Shown: piece after piece, positions 1 through 13,500 of the stretch
Position numbering within the stretch: position 1 is the first letter of the stretch
How the letters are laid out: the number at the start of each line of letters is the position of its first letter
Source: Cardiocondyla obscurior
Lineage: Eukaryota > Arthropoda > Insecta > Hymenoptera > Formicidae
Direction of reading: 5' to 3'
Length of the DNA stretch: 64,000 nucleotides
Assembly (NCBI RefSeq): GCF_019399895.1
Contig: NC_091884.1
Span: 684,501-748,500, forward strand
Program-made: the position numbers and the translations under genes
The notes under the pieces: generated by a model
What the model was told of the DNA's origin: nothing
The model's database searches: none
What the model saw: only the letters and a program-made list of their open reading frames with translations

Positions 1-1078
1 AACGATGTGTAATGATGCAGCAGCAGAGTTAGATCGTCTTACGCGGACCAAGAAACTTTCTCCACCCAACTTGAACACGTCGTCTGAATGTTAAAAATAG
101 TGCTCTTTTTTTCTTCGCGATTCATCAATATAAGACGATAGTCAAAGCTTCGTTGCCATTAAACAGAATTTAAATGCAGCCCTAAAATGTCTTGTAGTTC
201 ACTCGTTATAATGGGAGCGATCGTAATATAATTATAAGATGGGTCGCGAAGAGATAAAATTTAGTTCTAATCGATGATAATCTAACCCAATCACACATAA
301 GAAAAGGAAAAATTAAAAAAAAAAAAAGAAAAATATATATATATATATATAAATCTGCTCTGCATCTTTACGACAGACTCGAATAAATATCAGTAACGAA
401 GTGGAGAATAATTAATGAATTAAATGTAATTAAAATATTTAATATAATATTCTAAGATATATATGCTTACGCACATGTCTTAGCGTCTGATGATAGTAAA
501 TTATTTAGCTGTATTCGTATGTCCGTGGAAACGGAACCGTGATTTTTTATCGCTTTATATGAATGCACATTTTCTTTGTCTCTTCTTTGTAAATGAATAC
601 TCCTTATTACGTTTCATATACTCAATCGTTTATTTCTGTACGATATAAATCTTTGTTATTATTCGTCACTGCATTCGGTCTAATTTTGTCAACATAAGTG
701 CCGTTAGCGCTGCGAAAGTGTTGTGCGAGTGTGTGAGATAGTCTTTTATACGAACTGTTCATAAAGCAAAATGGGAGAATCCTTTTAACGAAAGACGCAG
801 TGCAGTCTTCAGATATATAGGGATAATGGTACGAGAATGGAATATACGTTTAAACCGCGGGTGTAAAATCTGATTTCTTTGTAGATTTTTAGCTGAATAT
901 ACATATATCATTCGATTCGAGAATGCAGGGGAGCGGAGATATGTACATTCATTTATCAACCTAAATGTGGCTCTATGTATATGAAGTTCAAATCCCCGAT
1001 GAAAATAAAATAACTTTTCGTACGTTTTGTCTTTTATATTTATATATTAACATAAATTTGTATTTAGTAAAACAGGTA
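1..1078. other. AT-rich intergenic DNA, no gene seen
   Basis: No reading frame here shows family resemblance or splice-supported exons. There are short A-runs and an AT microsatellite near 333-350. The stretch may hold the 3' UTR or flank of a gene lying left of the window and, at its right end, the WWOX promoter, but nothing in the sequence decides this. Confidence 0.4.
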
Positions 1079-1175
1079 GGTGTATATATATGATAAAACA
1101 TAAGGTGTATATATATGATAAAACATATAAGGTGTATATATATGATAAAACATATAAGGTGTATATATATGATAG
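1078..1175. repeat. Minisatellite of about 27 bp, four copies
   Basis: Four head-to-tail copies of a 26-28 bp unit (a ggtgtatatatatgat core followed by aaaacat and ataa) lie about 130 bp upstream of the WWOX start codon. The first spacing is slightly shorter than the others and the last copy is cut short. Its position in the probable promoter or 5' UTR makes length variation potentially relevant to WWOX expression, but that is inference. Confidence 0.8.
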
Positions 1176-1303
1176 TTTAACAGTGTGCTCTTTTCAAGCG
1201 AACTGGCTGCACTCGCTCAGCTGTACTGGCGTCATTGACCTACGTTGGAATTAAAGAACAAACCTAACGAGGAGCAACTTGAAGACGTGAGAAAGCTGGA
1301 AGG

Positions 1304-3191
1304 ATGGTGGTTGCTTTGAATGATTCTGACAGCGAAGATGAGCTGCCACCGGGATGGGAGGAGAGGACAACGTTAGACGGCAACGTCTATTATGCCAAGT
1401 AATGACATAAGCAGTTTTATGCGAAACGACCTTTGGTCTGCCGACAGCAAGGAAAGTTCGTTTTGCTTATCGTGCAGTAATATTTGAAATAGGTAATTGC
1501 GAAATATTGTTTTGCAGTCACTATACAAAAGGCACACAGTGGACACATCCAAGAACTGGCCGCAAAAAGATAGTCAACGGAGGTAACAGTTGTAACAATT
1601 TATACTGAGCATTTCTGAGCGTTGCTGTTTGCTAAAGTTTTACACAAATTCTATAAAGTTATTATTCTATCCAGAATTTATATTCGTGAATATTAAATTT
1701 TTTAATAAATATAATAATTATTTTTTATTAGATAAAATCGGTGATAGAAGTAATATTAATGCAAGTCGTATTTTTTAATATTATTTGAAAATTTTAAAGA
1801 TTGACTAAAATAGATTTAATTGTATAAAAATATTACAGATTTGCCACCCGGATGGGAGAAGTGTATATCTGAAGACGGCAAAGTGTTATACATTGATCAT
1901 AAAAATCGCACAACAACCTACACTGATCCACGATTAGCATTCGCTACCGAATACAGAGAGATGTCTCAAGTTATGCGACAAAGGTTCGATGGAAGTAGCA
2001 CTGCCTTGGCAGTGTTACATGGCCGAGATCTACGTAACAAAGTTGCTCTTGTTACAGGAGCTAACGTCGGAATAGGTTAGTGAAAATTGTTATTTTTAAA
2101 ATTATTTAATAAATAATTGTACGAAATTTTTATTTACAGGTTATGAAACAGCCAGATCGTTAGCGCTGCACGGTTGCGAAGTGATATTAGCTTGCAGAGA
2201 TGTAGAAAAAGCTAACGAAGCTATAAAACGTATTCAAGAAGAAAAAGACACTGCAAATTGCGCTGCTTTAAAAATGGATTTATCATCCTTGAGTAGCGTA
2301 CGCGAAGCTGTTGAGCAGTTTAAACAAAAATACAGGTAATTTATTTAATCGTATATAATTATAAATTATTTTTATATTATTTGATTATTATGTGAACAGA
2401 GCTCTGCACATTCTTATATTAAATGCCGGCGTGTTTGGGGCACCTTACCAAGTTACAAGTGATGGTTACGAGGCGACGTTTCAAGTTAATCACTTATCAC
2501 AGTTTTATTTGACGCTCTTGTTAAAAGAAGTTATACAAGCTTCCAACGATCCTAGGATCGTAGTAGTGTCCAGCGAATCGCACAGGTTATATTTTGTTAC
2601 ATTTATTTTAATTAATTAATTAATTCGATTTTTTTAATAATTAAATACATTTGCATTTTTTTTTTTTTACAGATTTTCAGCAATACAAAATGCAGAAGAT
2701 CTCCACCAGTCAACTTTGTCTCCACCAGCATATAAATACTGGTCAATGGGCGCGTATAACGATTCAAAACTCTGCAATGTATTATTTGCGCAAGAATTGG
2801 CAAGACAATGGCCCACCGTGAGCGTGTTTTCTTGCCATCCCGGAAATATGGTATCTACATCACTAGCCCGTCATTGGTGGCTCTTCCGACTATTATTCGC
2901 TTTAGTACGACCATTCACAAAATCATTGGTACGTCATACATTTCTTTTTTTTTTTTTTACATTTACATTTCTTTGATTACTACTTTGATGAATAATGCAT
3001 TGCAGCAACAAGCAGCGAGCACGACAGTATTTTGCGCCACTGCACCTGAGTTAGAAGGTGTAACAGGTAGCTATTTCAACAACTGTTTTCGTTGTCAACC
3101 ATCAAATGCTGCCCTGGATTCTGCATTAGCTGCACGATTGTGGAGTCTCAGTCAGGATATGATAACAGATGTTTTAAAAAGAGATAAGTGA
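1304..3191 (+). CDS. WWOX: WW domain-containing oxidoreductase (WWOX)
   Basis: Seven exons: 1304-1398, 1518-1582, 1839-2075, 2140-2335, 2400-2585, 2673-2928, 3006-3191. All junctions are GT-AG and keep frame, giving 406 residues (human WWOX has 414). Two N-terminal WW domains start at LPPGW (Trp18/Trp40, and Trp59 with Tyr81 in place of the second Trp, as in human WW2). A short-chain dehydrogenase domain follows, with the TGANVGIG dinucleotide loop (126-133), the NAG motif (206-208) and the catalytic Tyr288-x3-Lys292. Known family role: an NAD(P)-dependent oxidoreductase-like scaffold whose WW1 binds PPxY partners; it acts in stress, metabolic and growth control. The start is the first ATG in frame with WW1, just after the minisatellite. 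It is convergent with the secreted protein gene at 3542-4800. I see no damage. Confidence 0.96.
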
Positions 3192-3541
3192 AATGTGTCG
3201 GTATCTAAAATTATTCGGTATTTTATACTTATAAATCAAATTTAAAAAATATATATTATTATATATATATTACATTATATATATATTATCTCCATTAATA
3301 TTTTAATTTTAATATTTTATTTGATAGCTTTAATAACAAAAATATCCTTCGGCACGCGGAAGTTTTCTCGATCGCGCAAAAACAGTTGCATAAAACAATT
3401 TAATGTTTATGAATGTTATTTTTAAAATCATTAAAACAAACCTCGCACGCGCCGTTTGTGAATTAAAATTATGTACGTACATAGCTTTAATTCGGACAGA
3501 TTATAAAACCAGTTTTGTTTTAGACTTAGTATAAAAAAACA
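3192..3541. other. Convergent intergenic spacer (two 3' UTRs)
   Basis: About 350 bp between the stop codons of WWOX (+) and the secreted protein gene (-). It is AT-rich with TA runs near 3245-3290. Presumably it holds the 3' UTRs and poly(A) signals of both genes; no other feature is seen. Confidence 0.5.
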
Positions 3542-4800
3542 TTAAATATAATTTATAGTTATAAATTCTGCGACTAAAAACGTGTATATTAGGACAGCCA
3601 CTTGACGCGAGCCCTGACCATTACTTTTCGAACATTTGCAGTTGCCCGCTCTGCAGACCGTGTTATTTCGAATTGTTAGAAATTGTGGTTCTGCGTAGCC
3701 GCTTGGATAAGCTATCTCGTTTGGCAATCTGTTGTCAGTGCTGTCGATGCGCTTCGAACCGAGTCTGAGAGTGCTTTTCCCATCCGCGCAAATGCCGTTT
3801 ATCACAATGTCAGTTGTGGTAACCAAGTTCATGCTCACGTTTGAGAAGACACTGTCCTTTACAGTGGCGATGCCGCCTTGAATGGACATTAGCCCGGGCT
3901 TCTGCATCTCGAACTTGGACCCGATAATCTCGATGTTGAGGAAGCTGGCGAAATTCAGAGTTTTCTTGACATTACGCAGTTCGGTGTTCACTATACGCAA
4001 CGTTGTGCCTTTCTCGGAGACGTTTATCCAATCTATCCGTTCAATCGTAACATTTATCATAATGAAATGCGATACGTTGAGGTAGGAAAACTCTTCCTCG
4101 AGGTTTTCGATGAGTGCGTCTTCGATCGTGAAAGTGTCGATGGCCACTAGATTCGCGAACGTGTGGTTTGCAATTTTCGGTATCCGGCCGATATTCGAGA
4201 GCTTCAAGAGCTTCAAGCGGTACGACGCGAAGAAAACATCGAAGTTCAAACTGCCGCTAATATTCTGAACTATTACCTCCTCGAGACCATTTGCCTCCGG
4301 AAAGCTAGAATAGTGAAGGTTTGCCGATGCGCATCCTGCAACGGACACACTGGTAATGTTCTTATAATTATATTCCTCTGGCAGGAAAAATTCCTGAAAT
4401 ATAATAATACATGTTATTGAAATTATTATTTCAATATAAAATTTTAATATAAAAAAAAAAATTAACTATAAATACAGCTTCTTAAAAAAATTTAAATATA
4501 AAATAATTTTTTTAACGTTAACTATTATTATTTACTTAAATCGACAGAATAAAATAATAAATAATGCTGCACATCTTTGCCAATATCGGTAATTTATTGA
4601 AGATGCCATAATATTTGTTCAAATAAAACGAAAGTAAAAGTATTTTAATATGACGGTATTAATTAGCATACCTCGTTTCCGATACAATTACACGTAATCC
4701 TTTCATTGTGAACTTGGCATTGTTCGTTGATATTATTCGCAGCCGTGGACAATGCTGCGGTAAGTATTACAGCGAATAGGATCGCTCCCATATTCAACAT
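3542..4800 (-). CDS. Secreted or GPI-anchored LRR-like protein, unrecognised
   Basis: Two coding exons, 4800-4672 and 4393-3542, joined in phase 0 at GT-AG sites, give about 326 residues. The ATG at 4800 begins a typical signal peptide (hydrophobic residues about 4-20, then AANN). A Cys-rich stretch follows (CQVHNERITCNC). The body has repeated hydrophobic strands with IxNxT or NxS sequons and Leu/Ile spacing (LKLLKLSNIG, LRIVNTELRNV) like leucine-rich repeats or a right-handed beta-solenoid. The C terminus has a second Cys cluster (CRAGNCKC), a small-residue region and a final hydrophobic segment, which fits a GPI-anchor signal or a membrane tail. An AG acceptor just upstream of the frame (exon begins 4844) shows that at least one 5' non-coding exon precedes. 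I do not recognise the family; the extracellular location is inferred from the signal peptide and sequons. Confidence 0.72.
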
Positions 4801-5159
4801 GCACGCTATCTTCGCATAAAATCTCACCGTCGATTGTACTCGCACTGAAATTAGAAAGGGAAATGTTTCATTTTAAATTGATAAAGGTACGAACGACTGG
4901 GTTATCCCACAACTGAAAGCAAACTTCTTTTTTCAAGCGATTTAAAAATCACCTGATACATATCTAAAATAATCAGCAATTATTGTCAGGATAAACTAGA
5001 TTTGAAAATACAAATATCAATTAATTACAAATTATATTTTAAATATGATTTCTTCGTTAGAGTTAAATGCACTGAGTCTAAGCAGGAGAAACTCATAATT
5101 TTACAAGTTCTAGGGAAGATTAATTTAAGAGTAAAAAAATAAAGAAAAAACGCTCTCAC

Positions 5160-5520
5160 CATAATTTCGAACTTGACAGTTCTCCACGCTAAAGCTAGAC
5201 TCCCCAAATTCTTGTTCTCGCCTTTTCTTTAATTAAAAAATCGCCTTATCCGTGCCTTTCTTAAGTTTTTTTTCTTGAAACACTTTGTATTAGTCAGATA
5301 TCGAATTTCCGGTGATGCTTTGGCAACGTTTCCTGTCGGCGGCTTTTCTGTCGGTTCGGGAAGAACTTGGCCGTTTCGGTAGTCACCACTTCCCCGATGT
5401 TGAACGTATCGTAACGATGCGGACAATGAGTAATTCGGGTGTTGCATTCGACCAACGGATGAATCCATGGTCGAGCGCGCGATTAAGATAGACAGTTCTT
5501 TCATGCCGCTTTTTTATAGT
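5160..5520 (-). other. Possible 5' UTR exon of the secreted protein gene
   Basis: The minus strand has a good donor (ATTATG then GTGAGAG) with the exon ending at 5160. It could splice to the acceptor at 4844, ahead of the start codon of the 3542-4800 gene. A minus-strand frame starting MKELS (5504-5229) lies in this stretch and stops before the donor, so it would be at most an upstream ORF. The upstream boundary is a guess. Confidence 0.3.
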
Positions 5521-7540
5521 GATTGACACGCGTATAACGTAACGTGCTGTTTGGTAAATATATTCCGGTAGCCGGAGTTCAGCAATAATTTATTTAATGT
5601 ATTCCGGTAGTTGGAGTCCAAGGTTTGGCACGCTCGCTAACATTATAATACAGTCGGCAGTCTGACAATACCAGAGCGCTTGTGTTGGACAATGCGAATG
5701 CGCTTAAAAAAAAATGCAGTTAGTTCGCCAGAAAGTACCTGAGAACTATCAATAAGTTGCGATATTAACAAGTCCATGTTAGTTAAAAATTGCCTGACAA
5801 TTGTTGAGTTCGAAGTTCAGTGATATATTGCACGCGAAGAACTAATAATAATAAAAATTAAGTTTGTAGCTAGCCTTGCATTTAATTTGCTATCGTCACT
5901 GCAATATATTAGTGAATAAGAACTCCATTAGGATACGCTGCACGAAGCGATTCGGTGGAATTAAACAGCAGATTACAACACCGTTCGCGGTGTGGAAAAG
6001 GCGGGAATACCACAGGCGGCGCACACCATTTGTCGTACAGTATAAAAATGTATTTGCGATTTACATATATGCTAATGTAGCACACTTTTATCGACGTTAC
6101 GCCCAACGAAACTCGTGCACTCACGCATACACACGCGTCGCACGCACCGCACACTTCCGTTCGCAGAGTCATAGCGTGATGACGTTACGGTGCCAGCTTT
6201 TCGATTCGTAGAACAATTAGGAAGTACACCTACATACGCAGTAAGAAAACTAACGGCGCAATTTATTCCCTCTTATCTTACAAGAATATTAACGATTGTT
6301 CCACGTAACGACTTTGCGGCCATCTGACTTAGCTCTTCACTTTTCTTAATACCCGTTTTCTGATTAAAAACGGCAAACCGTGCAATACAATGGAGAAAAT
6401 AGAAGGAAAATTCTCGGCGAGAAGTTTCTTTCCAGAAAACTGTTTTCAGTGATAAACGAGATACTGGGAAGATAATGAGGAACTCACTTCGCGGAATAAG
6501 CTATGAAGTAAAATCCAGACACACGTACATATACAAACGTTTGGTGTCAAAAACTAATACGTATTTAAACTAACAATATAGTATCAGTAAATGATTTGTA
6601 CACGTTAATCGAAGAAAGACACGGTAAACATTAAAATAAAAAGTTTTGCTTCGCTAGCGGTGCGATTTAGTAAAACTTTGAGCAACAGAATAGAGTGCTA
6701 CACGTCGAAACTGTAAATCAAAAGAATACAAGTTGACATTACTCAATTAATAATTAATAAGAGAAAGGGAAATATTACTAGATAAGTAAAATGGATTAAA
6801 ATTTGATACAATTAATTCTATGTTGTAAAAAGCACTTAGCTTGAAGTATTAGAAATATCCGCTTCTGTTAATTTTATATTAATGGAGTGCAACGGTTACG
6901 CAATTATATATTTTAAGACGATGATAATATTTTTCTTACTAAATTAATAAAATATATATTATATTATCGTGATATCTCGAGACATTTTGCGCTTCGTAAA
7001 TTCAGCGTTGAATGCGTTTGATCTTAGTCTCTTTTTATATTCAAATTATATTATGCATATGACTAAGTTGCAACTAGAATAGTAAATATCATTTTGAAAA
7101 TAACGAGGAAACATAGCTTTAAATACATATATACGTGTAACATGTATATCTTTCATTTCTTCCGTTTGAAGAATATAAATGGTCTCATATTTAGTCCTTA
7201 TAAAGCAGATTACGTTCGCGTCCAAGATTAAATAAACGACGCAAGTACAAGAACGTTTTAACGTAAATCACGATTCTTTACGTTCACGTTATCGATTCGC
7301 AGTTCCGAGACTACAGTTTCCTCGGTAATTTCACTCAATGAATAATGTTGTATGTATTGTCGATATTTCTTTTTCGGCTTGAATTACAGTCTTAAAGGTT
7401 CACTCGTGACAAACGTCGCGAATCCTCTTGCAGCAGTTTACGAAATGGAGCGGAAAGCGCCGTGAAATCCAGGTGCGTGTTCCGCAAAAATCAGTCTTAT
7501 GTAGAGTTCGCTAACGAGCTCATTTTCGTATTTTTCATCA
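5521..7540. other. Intergenic region, no gene seen
   Basis: Mixed-composition DNA between the secreted protein gene and the stop codon of the IkB-like gene. It includes the presumed promoter of the former (about 5.5-6.2 kb, less AT-rich) and the 3' UTR of the latter (left of 7541). Open frames here are short and lack homology, splice support or coding character. Confidence 0.45.
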
Positions 7541-10500
7541 TTACGGTTTCTTGTAAAATATCCTCTTAATGGCCTCCTTCCTTTCCGGAGACACAAGCGC
7601 TAGTGGCGTCTTTCCTTGCCGGTTCTGTATGTTCGTTTGCCCTCCGGCTTGTATTAAAAGCCGACAGACTTCCTTCTGTTTTTCCAGGTTCACGGTATTC
7701 GAAACTGCCGCGGCCATGTGCAGCGGCGTATTGTACATGTAGTTGAGCTCGTTCACGACATTCGAAGGTGTTTTACCCAGCAATATCTGCGAAAATGCAA
7801 GAAAAGGTAATTTGCATGGAAATGGAAATTTACATTATTCTTGAATTCGAGTTCTAAAACAAGGTCTGCGTTGAAATTAACAATTAATTTTATTGACTTA
7901 ACGTTTTGAAATACTGTAATATTTTATATTTCAGAAAAACTGTGTCAATTGTAGAAGAGAGAAGTTTTCCTTATAACATTTTATTACGATTAAACTATTT
8001 TTAGGGATAAAATATGAGATAGTAGTTCGGCGAATATTACAGTTCTTTTCAAGAAAGAAACGCTTATCGCGAGTGTTATGCAATATAAATACGGTAGGGA
8101 ATATAAACGCGTCAAATGTACGAAATTGATTTTTTTATTAACGCCTAACGTAACACTTATTTTGTCATCTATAATCAAGCTTGATAATATTATTTACTGC
8201 GTGTCGAAGGTTATCACGTAGAACTGCGGATGAATGAAAGTGAATGGATCAACCATTTCTTGTTTTAACTATTTGCTGTGTATAAACGTTTATGATTGGT
8301 TGAATCTTTCTACCGGCTTTATCTAAGTCAGACATAAAAAAATACAGATAAAAAGCAACTTATTTTACAAGTATGTACAACACTTTAATCGAGTTAAGTT
8401 GGTTATCAACGTGTTTCAAAAGACGCTCATTGTATTCTATTTCAAGGTCGAATACAGAATTAAATGTTCTTTAAAATTAATCAAAGAATTGTAATTCACT
8501 TACAAATTGACTTATACACGTTGGAATTAATTTCGTAGTTTTTCAAGATTGAACATTTAACATTCAGCAATTATGTCATCAAAACAGTTAATTTTTTCTT
8601 TTCTCTTATTTGCCAGAATATTGTAAGATTTCTCTTATTGATAGTTTCAAATTCAAGAAATTTTTGCAGAACGTATGAATTTCATTATGTCCACCGTGGA
8701 ATAAATTTACTTTTGCAAGCATAATTTGACGACTTTGCGATAAACTGACGCGCGAAGCCGGGAAATCCCTCGAGTGATTTACCTTCACAAGTGCAGGATC
8801 GCAGTTCAATGTGGCTGCCATATGCAGAGCTGTGTCGCCACACTTGATCTCTTTAACCTTGGTATTTGCGCCGTTCTCCAAGAGAAGACATGTCGTGGCC
8901 AAGGATTTGATGCCTCGCCTCGCTGGATCGTGCGACTCGACCGCAACGTGAAGAGCGGTTCTCCCTGAAACGCACGCACGTTAATTTTCACTATTTCCTC
9001 GTTTCGAATTTCGAATCTCCGTGCAAATTAATCTTGCGTCTGTATAACTAACCGTCGTAATTGCACCTCGATAAGTCGAATACGGGATTTCCCTGTGGCG
9101 TCTTCAACGCCAGCAGCTCCGCCAGAACTTCACCGTGGGAGTCGCCGCGTGCCGCGACCGAGTGTATCAGCGTGTCGCCCTGAAATAGCAAAACAATTAC
9201 AAATTTCATAATGGTAAAATGTTCGTTTAACCATATAACAATTATCTTTCTTTTTTTTTATCACCAATTAATAATTATATACAATTAACCGCCTAATTGT
9301 AACAAGTTATTTTTATTACTTTAATTATTTTAATAAAATTAAAATAAAAAAGAAAGATAATTTTTCGAAGTATTGGAATTATGTCCAATTGAAATACAAA
9401 CGAACAACCAGATCTACATCAGAGCGGACTAACCGCATGAAATACACGATTTCCACGTAATAACGGTGAAAACTCACGCGCATGTGATATAATCTTTGGT
9501 TGATGTTGATTCCTTTTTGTAGCATCGCGGCGGCCAAATATCCGGCGACATAAGGCATTTCCGGGCAGTTCATCGCGGCCAAGTATAAAGCGTCCTCGTT
9601 GCGATTGTTCACCATTGACAAAGCGCCCGGCAAATTGCCCAATCTCTCGACCAGCGGCGCCAAGTAAGCCTTCTTCCTCGTCAATTCTTCCGGGCTGCCG
9701 ACCAGGCACATCAAGGGCCTGTTACATCAAATAAGTCACACTTTATTGCGCAGGAATTAATTACTTATAAAAAGAAAATTCAGGAAAAAGTAGTATTACT
9801 TTCGCATTACTCCTTTCTGTTCACTTCTTAAAAAAAAGTCAAATATTAATTAGCTTGTATTATTCCAACTGTAACATCAGAAAACGATTTGGCGGTGTCA
9901 GTCAGTGTAGCACTTAGTTAAATGCCTCACGATATACGCTTTTTTTTTTCTTTTTTTTTTTCCTATGCGCTGTATTCGTTTTACATGTCAAGTGGAATCG
10001 CTTTACTTACGTATCGCCATCCTCATCCGTGGCTGCCAGTTCCTCCACGGACTTCTTTAGCAGATTACTCATGGCTCTTTCCACTTCCTTAGGATGCAAG
10101 CCTTCCTTTAGCCTCTCGCTCGCTCTTACGGACGGTAAGTTTAACGAAGGCCACGGCATTATGCCTCGATTCGAGTTCCTGCCGTAGCAAATCGGGTCGT
10201 TAACCACATTTCTTATCACGCATTTATTCAAGCGCTGCAACGATTATTTTAACACGAGCAGCATTGTAAAAGCGATAATAATCCATATTCCTTAATTAAT
10301 TCAAAAGTAATATTACTCGCATGAATTAAAATTATATTAAGAAATTAAACGTTTCGAAGAAACCTGTCTAGCTGCGACGTGCATAAATATGTGATTACGA
10401 CTTATAATTACACTCGTATTTCAATCGTATTTACTAATCGCCCGAAGGTAGTATATGAACATACCATTGAAAACTTAAACGGTTAATTTACGGCAATGCT

Positions 10501-13500
10501 TCTCGTTATTACTCGTCTCATTGCGATATCTGCTATGAAATTTAATTGCATAACTTTATGGAAATAAAGAACACGTGTTTTTTTTTTCTTGCAAATAACA
10601 CCGCAATTACAATACGCTGCAACTTCGTCAAGCTCACCTCTGTGGGCGACTGGGCACGAACGAGGAGACCATCGTTGGTATCTGATAGTCACCGGGTACG
10701 AACATTGGCGGCTGGTCGTCGTATCTCTTCTCTCCGTCGGCGGCGTGGAACAGCGGATACTTCTCTTGCGAAGCGTACAAGTCCTTACACGTTTTCGCGG
10801 ACGTTTCGTCGGTCAGTCTGATCTCCTGCAGGGGGCTGACGTTGTGCTGCGGCACGATGTTCACTTGATTATCGGTCTTCGGCTCGAAATACTTGGGCTC
10901 CATGTCAGTCGCTAGTCCGTTCGCTGTACGGTTTACGAATGCGCACCCACCGGTGTTCCTCTTGCTTGCGTAAACCGACACGAGGCTAGCGTCGATGGCC
11001 AGACCTGGATCGGAAGGGTTGATCTGGATGGAGCTGGCAATGGGAATGCCCAAACAGGTCTCCAGCTTTTCGTTTCGCATACCGTTCTCGGGTGGCTCGC
11101 GCGGCGCAGAATTCAGATCGTTTCCTAACGTTCGCATGGGCACGCAACGGTCGTTGTAGGTCGACGAGAAGCAAGCGGCGTTCGACCCAACTTGTGGTCC
11201 CTTCAGCGCCTGCTTGTCGTCCTCCTTTATGACCTCGTCCACGAGCTGCAGCAGCGTGCAGTCGATGGTGTCACTGCTGTTGACGATCGTCCCCGAAGAA
11301 TCGTAGATGCCTTTCCAGCCGGATAACGATTCTCCAAGCTCCTCTTCGGTTTGATAATTCAGAGACGTCTGGTAGTTTGACGGACTGGACACGTCACTGT
11401 AGGAGCTGGGCGAGGGCGAAGACGACAACGGTTGCGACACCCGATACTTCAATACAACCTGCAAAAGACGTCGTTAAATCAAACACGCTGCCAGGTCTTT
11501 TACATTTATAATCAGTTTTAAGCATTTTGATTTCTCGTTGTGAATAAATTAATAGACGAGCACGCGACAAAAAAATTCACACATACCGAACGTAATTTAG
11601 ATTCATTAATTTAGACATTGAATAATTTAAACAAATTGATATAACAGATAAAGAAGTCGCGCACGTAACGTCAAAAGCGAGTAATCTATTCAACGCGTAA
11701 CAGTATTGTTTACAAAAGTGTACAGTCACGGCTTACTCAGCCTGAAGATAAATCAGGCAAGCTGCTATCGCGATCAACTGCAGAGGAATAGACAAATCGG
11801 CGTACCGTACTGCATAATTTGCCTCTGTATTTAATCTGCAGTTCCAAGCAATCTTCATGCGGGCGCAATAGCACATTTTTAAAGTGCGCTCGCGTAAGAC
11901 TCGTGAGCGGCTGGTTTCGCCAGGCGGGATTCATGAAGCGAAGCGCTACTTATGCACGCTCCTCATGCATTTATGCAGATTATCGCGGGCTTACCTGCGG
12001 CGAGCCGAGCGGGCTGCCAATAATGTTGACGTGCATCTGCGGTGACTCCAAGTTTGCGGCGGAGCCCGGCGACTGGGCGCGACTCGACGCCCGACTGTTC
12101 GACCTCGAGACAACGTAGTTGTAGCTGCTCGCCGGGGAATCGGACCAGGTTTTCGCGCTCGGCGACGGGATCGAGTGACTGCCGGCGTCTGAGAGCACCG
12201 CAGGCTGAAAACCGTCACGCGACAGGATGTCCATCAAGGACTCCTCCGCCGGATCGTCGACGACTATGGAGGGAAGCGCCGCGGTCTGAAATCAGATTAA
12301 ATCCTTCCGTGCAGACTTTTTTGCGTCGCATTGCTTCTCGGATAGTTTCGGTCGTCGACACGCCCGCGACCTTTCCTTTATTACCTCGGCAATTATGTCA
12401 TCGTTAATAATACACGTACGGAAGTTTATTTTTTGTTTTTAATTAATTTTGCCGTTAGTGCATGTGCAGAAAAAGAATTTGTTCTGCCTGATAAAATTGC
12501 AAATAATTAAAATGAGATTAATGCTAAATGACGTTCAATATGTAACGTTTAAAAAAATTTTTTTTATCGCTATTCACGCTCATTTTCAATAACAATTGCA
12601 AAAAAAAAAAAAAAAATAGATTAGTAAAATTGCAAAATATTTTTATTCGAACATAGCGGTTTGTTCTTTTCTACTCTCTTTTTGAAACTTTTACGCAAGT
12701 TTATATATAATTTGAGAAAACTTACATCGTTACCGAGACCTGCGTTACAGAAGACACCGTTGTTATTTTCTCCGGTCCAACTGGGATCCATCGGGAGACC
12801 CAGCGCTCCAACCGACGCCTGATTTCGGCTCGAATCCGATAGCAGTTCCAAGCAGGGATTCAGTTTCTCGCTGTAGTCCTTGTTTTTTAGAATCTGCTCA
12901 GCGGTCTTGTCGTAATCCACTGCGTAGGCGACGTCCATGCTATCGTTCGCGCGCGACAGCCAGCTTACCATCGAATACGGATGCCCACGAGGAGGCTGAA
13001 AGTCTGGCTTGATCGGTCCTCGTAGTCTCAAATTTGAGTCGGAGCTTTCGTCTTCTTGTTCCGCCTGTTCAGTTTCCGACTCGCCGTCCGGAGAACTATT
13101 ATCGCAGGTAGAGTGACGCTCCTCATCAAATGTGTCGTTGCGTATGTTAAGCGGCAGGCAACTCCTCTCGTTATCTTCAGCCGAGATGTTACTCTCGTTA
13201 TTATTTATATCTTCGTTGTCCGCGTGACAGATTTGTGACTTACAATTCATTCGATACTTTATATTGTCCACTTTTTCGCTGCTACGGCACGTCCTGCCGA
13301 TGTTCTCATCTTCGTCGACATTTTTGCCGTCGCACGCAAGCTGCAAGTTCTCGATCTTTTCAATTATGTCTTCGTATTTGATGACTTTCTCAGGAAAATC
13401 CTCGTCGAGATCAAAGTTATTCTCCGCGTCTGTGCTTGAACGGCAGGACATGTCCGGACTGAGAGACATGTCTTCGGACGCGGTTGATCCGCAATCCTCG

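Noticed and set aside
5876..6211. 111-codon plus-strand frame overlapping an 87-codon minus-strand frame
   Set aside because: No homology, low-complexity translation, and mutual overlap; likely upstream flank of the secreted protein gene.
11819..12407. Plus-strand frames opposite the IkB-like exon 2
   Set aside because: Shadow of the GC-rich coding exon on the minus strand (12285-11995).
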